49,937 bases of DNA from Schlegelella_A sp035995885 (GTDB lineage Bacteria; Pseudomonadota; Gammaproteobacteria; Burkholderiales; Burkholderiaceae_C), in assembly GCA_035995885.1 (NCBI GenBank), contig DASYKC010000028.1:1-49937 (forward strand), given 5' to 3'. The notes under the pieces are model-generated. The model was not told the origin of the DNA, searched no databases, and saw nothing but the letters and a program-made list of their open reading frames with translations. Shown piece by piece: positions 34,195 through 41,830 of the stretch. A program made the position numbers and the translations under genes. Positions within the stretch are counted from its first letter, which is position 1. Every line of letters starts with the position of its first letter.

Positions 34195-35190
34195 CTACAG
34201 TCGGCGCGTCAAGGCCTCGGGGTTGAGCAGCGTCGGCGCCGGCTTGCCTGCCTCCGGATCGAGCAGGCAGATCAGGTTGTCGGCGGCGAGCGACGCCATC
34301 GCGCGCCGCGTCGGCAGGCTGGCGCTGGCGATGTGCGGCGTCAGGACGACGTTGCGGCAGGCGAGCAGGTCGGGATGCACCGCCGGCTCGCCTTCGAAGA
34401 CGTCGAGGCCGGCGGCGGCAATCCGGCCGGCCTGCAGCGCCGCGGCGAGGGCGACGTCGTCGACGACGCCGCCGCGGGCGATGTTGACGAGCGTCGCCGT
34501 CGGCTTCATCAGCGCCAGCTCGACGGCGCCGACGAGGTGATGCGACTCGGCGCTGTAGGGAACGACGATCACCAGGTGGTCGGCCTCGCGCAGCAGCGTC
34601 TCGAGCGGGACGTAGCGCGCGCCGATCGCGTCGGCGACGGCGGCCGGCAGCGGCGTCCGGTTGTGATAGATCACGGGCATCGCGAAGCCGTGCGCGCCGC
34701 GCCGCGCGATCGCCTGGCCGATCCGGCCCATGCCGAGGATGGCGAGCGTCGCGCCGTGAACGTCGCTGCCGGCGAACAGGTCGACGCTCCATTTCGTCCA
34801 CTCGCCGCGACGCAGGAACGCTTCGCTCTCGCTGATGCGGCGCGCAGCCGCCATCACCAGGGCGAAGCCGAAGTCGGCGGTCGTCTCGGTCAGCACGCCG
34901 GGCGCGTTCGTGACGGCGACGCCGCGCGCCGTGCACGCCGCGACGTCGATGTTGTTGTAGCCGACGGCGAGGCTGCAGACGGCGCGCAGCCGCGGGCAGG
35001 CGTCGAGGAGCGCCGCGTCGATGGCCTGCGTGCCGGTGACGAAGACGCCGTCCTTGCCCTGCAGGCGGCGGATGAGCTCGTCGCGGCTCCAGACGTCGTC
35101 GGCGTCGTTGGCCTCGACCTCGAAGCGGTCGCGCAGGCGCGCCACCACGTCGGCGAAGATGCGGCGGCAGACGAGGATCGATGGGGTCAT
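34195..35190 (-). CDS. D-2-hydroxyacid dehydrogenase (glyoxylate/hydroxypyruvate reductase type)
   Basis: This 331-residue NAD(P)-dependent reductase has the Rossmann motif LGMGRIGQAIARR, catalytic Arg in NIARGGVVDD, Glu in AAGLDVFEGEP and His in VLTPHIASAS. The N-terminal substrate domain includes VCSLAVGYNNID. It resembles GhrB/GyaR glyoxylate and 2-ketogluconate reductases; exact substrate is not decidable. It follows the nitroreductase gene by 33 bases in the same operon. Confidence 0.92.
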   Translation of the reverse strand: MTPSILVCRRIFADVVARLRDRFEVEANDADDVWSRDELIRRLQGKDGVFVTGTQAIDAALLDACPRLRAVCSLAVGYNNIDVAACTARGVAVTNAPGVLTETTADFGFALVMAAARRISESEAFLRRGEWTKWSVDLFAGSDVHGATLAILGMGRIGQAIARRGAHGFAMPVIYHNRTPLPAAVADAIGARYVPLETLLREADHLVIVVPYSAESHHLVGAVELALMKPTATLVNIARGGVVDDVALAAALQAGRIAAAGLDVFEGEPAVHPDLLACRNVVLTPHIASASLPTRRAMASLAADNLICLLDPEAGKPAPTLLNPEALTRRL

Positions 35191-35223
35191 GTCAGGGACT
35201 CGGCGAAGAGGAAAGGACGGCCG

Positions 35224-35919
35224 TCAGTCGAGGAAGCGGGTGAAGCCCGCCACCGGCTCGCGCTCGGTGACGAGCGTGTTCTCGATCGCGTCCGGGTCGC
35301 GGACGCCGAGCGACATGCCGCAAACGAGCTGCTCGCCTTCGGGCGCGCCGATCGCGTCGACGATGATGCGGTGGAACTGCGTGAAGGCCGCCTGCGGGCA
35401 GGTGTCGAGGCCGTGCGCGCGTGCCGCGACCATCACGCTCTGCAGGAACATGCCGAAGTCGAGCCAGCTGCCCTGCCGCATGATCCGGTCGATCGTGAAC
35501 ATCAGGCCGACCGGCGCGCCGAAGAACTCGTAGTTGCGCCGGTGCTGCGCGTGCATGCGCTCCTTGTCGGTCCTGGCGATGCCGAGCAGGCCGTACAGGT
35601 CCCAGCCGACCTTGCGGCGCCGGTCGATGAAGGGCGAGCGCCACTCGGTCGGGTAGTAGGCGTACTCCTCCGTATGCCGGGCGCGCTCGATCGGATCGTC
35701 GTAGGCGGCGACGACCTTTTGCGAGAGCGACTTCCGCGCCGCACCGGTGAGGACGTAGACGTGCCACGGCTGCGTGTTCGTCCCCGACGGCGCGCGCGAC
35801 GCGACCGCGAGGATCGCCTCGATCGTCGCCCGCGGCACCGGCGTCGGCAGGAAGGCGCGGATCGAGTGGCGCGAAGTGATCGCCGCCTCGACGGCGCGGG
35901 TGGCGGCGGCGTCGGTCAT
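35224..35919 (-). CDS. Nitroreductase family protein
   Basis: This 231-residue flavin-dependent oxidoreductase has the FMN-binding start SRHSIRAFLPTPVP, APSGTNTQPWHVYVLTGAAR and a later GLDTCPQAAFTQFHRIIVDA. It could reduce nitroaromatics or quinones with NAD(P)H. Its ATG overlaps the stop of the thioesterase gene by four bases, so translation is coupled. Physiological substrate is unknown. Confidence 0.92.
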   Translation of the reverse strand: MTDAAATRAVEAAITSRHSIRAFLPTPVPRATIEAILAVASRAPSGTNTQPWHVYVLTGAARKSLSQKVVAAYDDPIERARHTEEYAYYPTEWRSPFIDRRRKVGWDLYGLLGIARTDKERMHAQHRRNYEFFGAPVGLMFTIDRIMRQGSWLDFGMFLQSVMVAARAHGLDTCPQAAFTQFHRIIVDAIGAPEGEQLVCGMSLGVRDPDAIENTLVTEREPVAGFTRFLD

Positions 35920-36386
35920 TGCAGTTCTTTCGCGAAGGCGAGCAGGCGATCGGGCAGCGGCACCGGTCGGCGCGTCTGCCGGTCGACGTAGACGTGGACG
36001 AAGCGGCCGTGCGCCGCCGTCTCGGCCGCGCCGACGGCGAAGATGCCGATCTCGTAGGCGATGCTGCTGCGGCCGATGCGGGCGACGGCCAGGCCCGCTT
36101 CGACCGCCTGCGGAAACGCGAGCGACGAGAAGAAGTGGCAGCCGGTCTCGACGACCAGGCCGATCACCGCGCCGTGCGCGACGTCGAGAATGCCGGCGCC
36201 GACGAGCTCGGCGTTGACGGCGCTGTCGAAGAGGCTCAGGTAGACGACGTTGTTGAGATGCCCGTAGGCGTCGTTGTCGCTCCAGCGCGTCGTCAGCGGA
36301 ACGAAGCGCCGGTAGCGCGAGCGCTGCATCGGCGCCGCGCGGGCGCTCTCGCCTGCGGCAGGATTCGAATCGGTGGCGGCGGTCAT
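35916..36386 (-). CDS. Acyl-CoA thioesterase, hot-dog fold (4HBT/YbgC type)
   Basis: This 156-residue protein has the 4-hydroxybenzoyl-CoA thioesterase signature TRWSDNDAYGHLNNVVYLSL with catalytic Asp, followed by VVETGCHFFSSLAFPQAVEA. The first 25 residues are a flexible extension. The start overlaps the deacetylase stop by four bases and the stop overlaps the nitroreductase start. It probably hydrolyses short or aromatic acyl-CoAs. Confidence 0.9.
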   Translation of the reverse strand: MTAATDSNPAAGESARAAPMQRSRYRRFVPLTTRWSDNDAYGHLNNVVYLSLFDSAVNAELVGAGILDVAHGAVIGLVVETGCHFFSSLAFPQAVEAGLAVARIGRSSIAYEIGIFAVGAAETAAHGRFVHVYVDRQTRRPVPLPDRLLAFAKELQ

Positions 36387-37357
36387 GGGTCGCGATTGTC
36401 GGTGGCCGGCGCCGCCGGCGCAGCGGACGCTTCGACGACGCGCGGCGCGCGCCCCTGCCAGGCGCGCCAGGCGTCGATCGCCGCCGCGATCGTCGCCGCC
36501 TGGATCGCGACAGTGACGTCGAGGTCGTGACCGTAGCCGCCGGCCATCGCCAGCGCGACCGGGATGCGCAGCACGCCCAGCCGGGCGAGGACGCGGCGGT
36601 CGCGCGCGAGCAGGCCGGCGGCGCTCAGCTTGAGGCGGCCGAGCCGGTCGCCTTCGTGCGGGTCGGCGCCAGCGAGGTAGAAGGCCAGGCCGAACGGTCG
36701 CTCCCCATGCTCGCGGCCGAGCACCGCCAGCGCGCGCTCGAGCGCGGCGAGGTAGTCGGCGTCGCCGCAGCCGTCGGCGAGCGCGATGTCGAGGTCGCTC
36801 GCTGCCTTGCGGAACGGGAAGTTCTTCGCGCCGTGCAGCGAGATCGTGAACACGCTCGCGTCGCCGGCGAAGATCGCCGCCGTGCCGTCGCCCTGATGGA
36901 CGTCGAGGTCGATGACGGCGATCCTGAGCGGCGCCTCGGCCTGCAGGATCCGCGCGGCGACGGCGACGTCGTTGAAGACGCAGTAGCCGCTGCCGCGCGC
37001 CGCCGCCGCGTGGTGCGTGCCGCCGGCGAGGTTGGCGGCGACGCCCTCGGCGAGCGCGGCGCGTGCCGCGGCGACGGTCGCGCCGACCGAGCGACGCGAG
37101 CGGTCGACCATCTCCTGGCTCCACGGAAAGCCGATCGCCCGCTGCTCGGCCGCGGCAAGCGTTCCCGACGTCACGGCGGCGACATACGCGGGGTCGTGGA
37201 CGAGGGCGAGATCGGCGTCGCTCGCCGGCGCCGCTTCGTGCGCCTCGAGGTCGCCGAGCGTCGCGACGCGCTCGCGCAGGAGGCGGTACTTGGTGCGCGG
37301 AAAGCGATGGCCGGGCGGCAGCGGCAAGAGGCGACGGTCGGAGTGGAACGCCTGCAT
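36383..37357 (-). CDS. Histone-deacetylase-family amidohydrolase (AcuC/HDAC-like)
   Basis: This 324-residue zinc-dependent deacetylase has the catalytic His pair in NLAGGTHHAAAARGSGYCVF, zinc ligands in VIDLDVHQGDGTAAIF and the third ligand region in YLAGADPHEGDRLG. Bacterial members act on acetylated lysine, acetylpolyamines or other acylated small molecules; this one cannot be assigned further. It is first in a tightly overlapping operon with the thioesterase and nitroreductase, which suggests a catabolic or detoxification role for acyl compounds. It is divergent from phaP. Confidence 0.92.
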   Translation of the reverse strand: MQAFHSDRRLLPLPPGHRFPRTKYRLLRERVATLGDLEAHEAAPASDADLALVHDPAYVAAVTSGTLAAAEQRAIGFPWSQEMVDRSRRSVGATVAAARAALAEGVAANLAGGTHHAAAARGSGYCVFNDVAVAARILQAEAPLRIAVIDLDVHQGDGTAAIFAGDASVFTISLHGAKNFPFRKAASDLDIALADGCGDADYLAALERALAVLGREHGERPFGLAFYLAGADPHEGDRLGRLKLSAAGLLARDRRVLARLGVLRIPVALAMAGGYGHDLDVTVAIQAATIAAAIDAWRAWQGRAPRVVEASAAPAAPATDNRDP

Positions 37358-37458
37358 CGCCGCATTGTGCTGACGCCTCCGGGCCGCCTCGTGCCGCGCC
37401 CGGCAGGCGCCGTCCTAGAGGCGCCCCACTAACCATGCTGCGACGCACCAAAAACCAC

Positions 37459-37486
37459 TTGCAATCCTCTCTCGGCTCTCTATACT
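37459..37486 (+). promoter_or_regulatory. Sigma-70-type promoter of phaP
   Basis: TTGCAA (37459-37464) and TATACT (37481-37486) have a 16-base spacer in an unusually AT-rich stretch of this GC-rich window. Predicted transcription start is near 37493. Confidence 0.7.
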
Positions 37487-37493
37487 TCTCTCA

Positions 37494-37508
37494 TGTTGCA
37501 GTGCAGCA
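37494..37508 (+). promoter_or_regulatory. PhaR-like operator at the phaP start site
   Basis: TGTTGCAGTGCAGCA overlaps the predicted transcription start. PhaR repressors of PHA granule genes bind TGC-rich sequences containing paired GCA/TGC units, as I recall from Paracoccus and Ralstonia. The position would block transcription until PhaR is titrated by PHA granules. Confidence 0.5.
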
Positions 37509-37559
37509 TACAGCGCCCGCAAGAGCCCTCCCCCATCCACCGTTCCAGGAGACCCATCC

Positions 37560-38096
37560 ATGATTACCGTTGAACAGATCGTCAGCACCCAGAAGTCCAA
37601 CATCGAAACCCTGTTCGGCCTGTCCGGCAAGGCGTTCGAAGGCGTCGAGAAGCTGATCGAGCTGAACATCCAGGCCGCCAAGACCGCGATGACCGAAGCC
37701 GCGCAGACGACCAAGGCCGCGCTGTCCGCCAAGGACCCGCAAGAGCTGATCGCCCTGCAGACGAGCCTGCTCCAGCCCGCCGCCGAAAAGGCCGCCGCCT
37801 ACGGCCGCTACGTGTACGAGATCGCCGCCTCGACGGGTGCCGAAGTCTCGCGCGTCGCCGAAGCGCAAGCCGCCGAAGCGCAAGCCAAGTTCATGTCGAT
37901 CGTCGACACGGCCGTCAAGAACGCGCCGGCCGGCACCGAGAACGGCGTCGCCCTCATCAAGTCGGCGGTTGCCGCGGCGAACAACGCCATCGAGACGGCG
38001 CAGAAGGCTGCCAAGCAAGCCGCTGAAGTCGCCGAAGCGAACTTCAACGCGATGTCGTCGACCGCCGTCCGCGCGACCAAGTCGAAGAAGGCCTGA
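37560..38096 (+). CDS. phaP: Phasin, PHA-granule-associated protein
   Basis: This 178-residue, Ala-rich helical protein fits the PhaP family found in Burkholderiales (N-terminal VEQIVSTQKSNIETLFGLSG, then AFEGVEKLIELNIQAAKTAM). Phasins coat polyhydroxyalkanoate granules and control their size. The protein lacks long hydrophobic segments and is amphipathic throughout. AGGAGA lies about nine bases before the ATG. A tandem 15-base repeat encodes AEAQAAEAQA in the middle. It is monocistronic, with its own promoter and terminator. Confidence 0.95.
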   Translation: MITVEQIVSTQKSNIETLFGLSGKAFEGVEKLIELNIQAAKTAMTEAAQTTKAALSAKDPQELIALQTSLLQPAAEKAAAYGRYVYEIAASTGAEVSRVAEAQAAEAQAKFMSIVDTAVKNAPAGTENGVALIKSAVAAANNAIETAQKAAKQAAEVAEANFNAMSSTAVRATKSKKA

Positions 38097-38140
38097 ACCC
38101 TCTCGCAAGATGCGGCGCCGCGTCAGCGGCGCTGCCCGAA

Positions 38141-38167
38141 AGCCCGGAGCGATCCGGGCTTTTTTTT
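38141..38167 (+). terminator. Rho-independent terminator of phaP
   Basis: AGCCCGGA-GCGA-TCCGGGCT followed by eight T residues forms an eight-base-pair stem, a strong intrinsic terminator. Confidence 0.95.
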
Positions 38168-38229
38168 GGCTTGCGCCGACCTCGAATGTCCTCGTTGTAG
38201 CAGCCGTCACACCATGAGATAGTTGCTGC

Positions 38230-39174
38230 ATGACCGACTGGCTGGTCCTGACCGCGTCGCTGCCGACCTCGCCGAGCGGCCTGCGCGTGCGCATCTGGCG
38301 CGGCCTCAAGGCGACCGGATGCGCGGCGCTGCGGGACGGCGTCTACATCCTGCCGGCGAGCGCAGCGTCTGCGAACGCCTTCCGCGCGCTCGTCGACGCG
38401 ATCGAGGACGGCGGCGCCGACGCTCACCTGCTCTCGCTGCAGGCACGCGACGCCGCGCAGGAGCGGACCTTTCGCCGGCGGTTCGACCGGACCGCGCAGT
38501 ACGCCGACTTCGCGCAGTCGCTCAAGGACGCGCGCCGCGCCGCCAGGTCCGGCAGCGACGCCGAGTTGCGCCGGCTCCTGCGCTCGCTCGAGCAGCAGCT
38601 GGAGGCGATCCGGTCGATCGACTACTTCCCCGGAAACGCCGGCGCGGGTGCCGGCGCCGGCCTCGAGACGCTGCGCATCGAGCTCGCGCCAAGGCTCTCG
38701 CCCGGCGAGCCCGGCCCGCGCGCCGGTACCGTCGCGCGCCTGTCGAAAGACGCGTTCCAGGGCCGCACGTGGGCGACGCGCAAACGCCCCTGGATCGACC
38801 GCCTCGCTACCGCCTGGCTCGTGCGCCGCTTCGTCGACGCCGACGCGCGCTTCGTCTGGCTCGACGAGGCGAAGAAGTGCCCGAGAGGCGCGCTCGGCTT
38901 CGACTTCGACGGCGCCCGCTTCAGCCACCTCGGCGCCAAGGTGACCTTCGAAGTCGTGATGCAGACCTTCGGCCTCGACGGCGACGCCGCCCTCGGCCGC
39001 CTTGGCGAGCTCGTCCACTACGTCGACGTCGGCGGCATCCCGGTCGACCAGGCGGCCGGCGTCGAGATCTTGCTGCGCGGCCTGCAGGCGCAATACGTCG
39101 ACGACGACGATCTGCTCGCCGCCGCCTGCGGCCTCTTCGACACGCTCTACGCCGCGCTGCGGCTCGGCGAATGA
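38230..39174 (+). CDS. chrB: Chromate resistance protein ChrB
   Basis: This 314-residue protein has both the ChrB N-terminal region (LVLTASLPTSPSGLRVRIWR, LRDGVYILPAS) and the C-terminal chromate-resistance domain (RPWIDRLATAWLVRRFVDAD, FDFDGARFSHLGAKVTFEVV). ChrB acts as a chromate-responsive regulator or accessory factor of ChrA. Its stop overlaps the chrA start (ATGA at 39171). The phaP terminator isolates the pair from upstream transcription. Confidence 0.93.
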   Translation: MTDWLVLTASLPTSPSGLRVRIWRGLKATGCAALRDGVYILPASAASANAFRALVDAIEDGGADAHLLSLQARDAAQERTFRRRFDRTAQYADFAQSLKDARRAARSGSDAELRRLLRSLEQQLEAIRSIDYFPGNAGAGAGAGLETLRIELAPRLSPGEPGPRAGTVARLSKDAFQGRTWATRKRPWIDRLATAWLVRRFVDADARFVWLDEAKKCPRGALGFDFDGARFSHLGAKVTFEVVMQTFGLDGDAALGRLGELVHYVDVGGIPVDQAAGVEILLRGLQAQYVDDDDLLAAACGLFDTLYAALRLGE

Positions 39175-40544
39175 GCGGCGCCGGGAACGACACCGACGCG
39201 GCGCCGGCGCCGCTCGGCTTCGGCCGTGCCCTCGCCTACTGGCTCAAGCTCGGCTTCATCAGCTTCGGCGGCCCGGCCGGACAGATCGCGATCATGCACG
39301 AGGACCTCGTCGTGCGAAGGCGCTGGATCTCGGAGAGCCGGTTCCTGCATGCGCTCAACTACTGCATGCTGCTGCCCGGGCCCGAGGCGCAGCAGCTCGC
39401 GACCTACATCGGCTGGCTCATGCACCGCACCCGCGGCGGCATCGCCGCCGGCGTGCTGTTCGTGCTGCCGTCGCTCGCGATCCTCATCGTCCTGTCGTGG
39501 CTCTACCTAGCGTTCGGCAGCGTGCCCGCGGTGGCCGGCGTGTTCTACGGCATCAAGCCGGCGGTCACGGCGATCGTCGTCTCGGCGGCGTGGCGGATCG
39601 GCTCGCGCACGCTCGCCAACGGCTGGCTCGGGGCCATCGCGGGCGCTGCCTTCGTCGCGATCTTCGCGTTGCGCCTGCCGTTCCCGGCGATCGTCGCCGG
39701 CGCCGGCGTCGCGGGCTACCTCGGCGGCCGCTTCGCGCCGGACCGGTTCGCGGCGCGCGGCCACGCGGCCGGCGCCGGCCGGACGATCGGCCGCGCGCTC
39801 ATCGACGACGACACGCCGACGCCGGCGCATGCCGTCTTCACGTGGCGACGCTTCGCGCGTGTCCTCGCGGTCTGCGTCGGCCTCTGGCTCGGCGCCATCG
39901 GCGCCCTGGTCATGGCGTATGGATGGAACGCGGTCCTGACGCAGATGGCGTGGTTCTTCACCAAGGCCGCCCTGCTCACCTTCGGCGGCGCGTATGCGGT
40001 CCTGCCCTACGTCTTCCAGGGCGCCGTCGATCACCACCACTGGCTGAGCGCGGCGCAGATGATCGACGGCCTCGCGCTCGGCGAGACGACGCCCGGGCCG
40101 CTCATCATGGTCGTGTCGTTCGTCGGCTTCGTCGGCGGCTGGACGCGGGCCGTCTTCGGCGCCGACTCGCTCTTCCTCTCGGGCGCGGTCGCGGCCCTGG
40201 TGGTCACGTTCTTCACCTTCCTGCCATCGTTCCTGTTCATCTTCCTCGGCGGCCCGTTCATCGAGTCGACCCACGGCAACCTCAAGTTCACCGCGCCGCT
40301 CACGGCCATCACCGCGGCCGTCGTCGGCGTCATCGTCAACCTCGCGCTGTTCTTCGCCTATCACGTGCTCTGGCCGCACGACTGGAGCGGACGCTTCGAG
40401 TGGCCCGCGGCCGTCATCGGCATCGCCGCCGCGATCGCCTTGTTCCGCTTCAAGGTCGGCGTCATTCCCGTCGTCGTCGCGGCCGGGCTCGCCGGCCTGG
40501 CCCTGACGATGGCCGCGGGTTCGGGATCGCCCGTGTCGGGCTGA
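39171..40544 (+). CDS. chrA: Chromate efflux transporter ChrA
   Basis: This 457-residue inner-membrane transporter has two CHR domains. The first contains KLGFISFGGPAGQIAIMHED and LLPGPEAQQLATYIGWLMH; the second contains TFGGAYAVLPYVFQGAVDHH and LGETTPGPLIMVVSFVGFV. About ten to twelve membrane segments are visible. ChrA exports chromate, driven by the membrane potential. It is translationally coupled to chrB. Confidence 0.95.
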   Translation: MSGAGNDTDAAPAPLGFGRALAYWLKLGFISFGGPAGQIAIMHEDLVVRRRWISESRFLHALNYCMLLPGPEAQQLATYIGWLMHRTRGGIAAGVLFVLPSLAILIVLSWLYLAFGSVPAVAGVFYGIKPAVTAIVVSAAWRIGSRTLANGWLGAIAGAAFVAIFALRLPFPAIVAGAGVAGYLGGRFAPDRFAARGHAAGAGRTIGRALIDDDTPTPAHAVFTWRRFARVLAVCVGLWLGAIGALVMAYGWNAVLTQMAWFFTKAALLTFGGAYAVLPYVFQGAVDHHHWLSAAQMIDGLALGETTPGPLIMVVSFVGFVGGWTRAVFGADSLFLSGAVAALVVTFFTFLPSFLFIFLGGPFIESTHGNLKFTAPLTAITAAVVGVIVNLALFFAYHVLWPHDWSGRFEWPAAVIGIAAAIALFRFKVGVIPVVVAAGLAGLALTMAAGSGSPVSG

Positions 40545-40663
40545 GGAAAAGAGCGACCGCTTCCCGGCCCCGGCCGGAGCCGCGCGTGCCGCAGGCCGCC
40601 GGCCGGCCGCTGGCGCGCGAGGACCCGAACCGTCGCGAGGATTGAAGGGCGGCGCGCGCCGCG

Positions 40664-41683
40664 TCAGAGGTGACTCTTGGCGGCGAGCCGCTCGCGCAGC
40701 TCGGCGAGGTGGGCGATCGTCACGTCGCGGCCGGCCTGGATCGACTGGCGCCGGGTCGTGAAGTCGGCGCCCGAGACGCCGGCGAGCTTCGGCTGCAGGA
40801 CGACGTCGGCGTCGCGCAGCTCGTAGCTCTTGAGGCTCTTGCCCATGATCGCGAAGGTCTGCAGCAGCATCCGCGCCGCGTCGCCGGTCGGGTTGCCTTC
40901 GGGCAGCGCCGAGATGTCGACCGCGATCACGAGCTCGGCGCCCATCTGGCGCGCGTGATGGACCGGGATCGGCGCCGAAAGGCCGCCGTCGACGTACTCG
41001 CGCAGGCCGATCCTGACCGGCTGGAACACGGCCGGCACCGCGCTCGACGCGCGCACCGCCGTGCCGGTGTCGCCGCGCCGGAACAGGATGCCTTCGCCGC
41101 TGTCGAGATCGGTCGCGGCGATGCCGAGCGGGATCTTCATCTGCTCGATGTCGCGCCGGTTGGTCTTGTCGCGGACGAACTTCGCGAGCGCCTCGCCGCG
41201 GATCAGGCCGCGGCCCGGATAAGACCAGTCGGCGAACGCCGTCTCGTCCATGGCGTCGGCGATCGCCGCCAGCTCGCGGCCGGTCTTGCCCGACGCGAAC
41301 AACGCGGCGACGAGGCTGCCGGCCGACGTGCCGACGACGAGGTCGGGCGCGAAGCCGCTCTCCTCGAGCGCCTGGATGACGCCGATGTGGGCGAAGCCGC
41401 GCGCGGCGCCGCCGCCGAGGGCAAGGCCGATCCGGGGCCGCCGCAGCGGCGCGGGCACAGGCGGCGGCGCGGCCGCGACGGGCGCCGCTGCCGGCGCCGG
41501 GCCGGGCGGCGGCGCGACGACCGGGGCCGGCGCGGGCGCGCTCGCGCAGCCGGCCAGCCCGATCGCGCCGAAGCCCCCCACGGCGCCGAGGGCGGCCAGC
41601 CGGCGCAGGCAATCGCGTCGGGCTGCGCCCGGCTCGCGGCCGGTCTCGTCGTTGTCCAGGGGAGTTCTTTCCTTATGCCGCAT
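40664..41683 (-). CDS. Patatin-like phospholipase, probable Tat-exported lipoprotein (RssA-like)
   Basis: This 339-residue serine hydrolase has the oxyanion loop GGGAARGFAHIGVIQALEES, nucleophile motif GTSAG and the Asp motif DGGLSAPIP. The N-terminus carries RRDCLRRLAALGAVGG and a lipobox-like LAGC, which suggests a twin-arginine or Sec lipoprotein signal. A proline/alanine linker (about 55-85) precedes the catalytic domain. The ATG at 41683 has a poor ribosome site, so the start is uncertain. It is divergent from the sulfite reductase gene. Substrate is probably membrane phospholipid or lysophospholipid. Confidence 0.88.
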   Translation of the reverse strand: MRHKERTPLDNDETGREPGAARRDCLRRLAALGAVGGFGAIGLAGCASAPAPAPVVAPPPGPAPAAAPVAAAPPPVPAPLRRPRIGLALGGGAARGFAHIGVIQALEESGFAPDLVVGTSAGSLVAALFASGKTGRELAAIADAMDETAFADWSYPGRGLIRGEALAKFVRDKTNRRDIEQMKIPLGIAATDLDSGEGILFRRGDTGTAVRASSAVPAVFQPVRIGLREYVDGGLSAPIPVHHARQMGAELVIAVDISALPEGNPTGDAARMLLQTFAIMGKSLKSYELRDADVVLQPKLAGVSGADFTTRRQSIQAGRDVTIAHLAELRERLAAKSHL

Positions 41684-41830
41684 CGGAATACCGGTCTGAC
41701 GAATCTGTGGTTCGCGCCGGGCGTCAGGGCCGATAGAGTCGCCGTTCCGTCGCGGAGCGGCTGGCGCGCGCCCATCGGTTCCCATTCTGGGGCCGCGGGT
41801 TCCGCCGCCGCCGACGACACCGGCCCTTCC

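Noticed and set aside
34178..34200. CTGTGGGCTCGCTCCTACAG, another TCCTAC-containing sequence
   Set aside because: It overlaps a minus-strand stop codon and has no downstream plus-strand gene. The second box and -10 hexamer are not at the required distance. It may be an unrelated imperfect palindrome.
40545..40663. Palindromic GC-rich stretch between chrA and the patatin gene
   Set aside because: Several short GGCC/CCGG palindromes occur, but with no T-tract or clear stem. This is expected by chance at such G+C.
41731..41740. CGATAGAGTC upstream of cysI, resembling the -10 region at 25161
   Set aside because: No TCCTAC box lies 50 bases upstream and the -35 region is poor, so it was not called a promoter of the same type.
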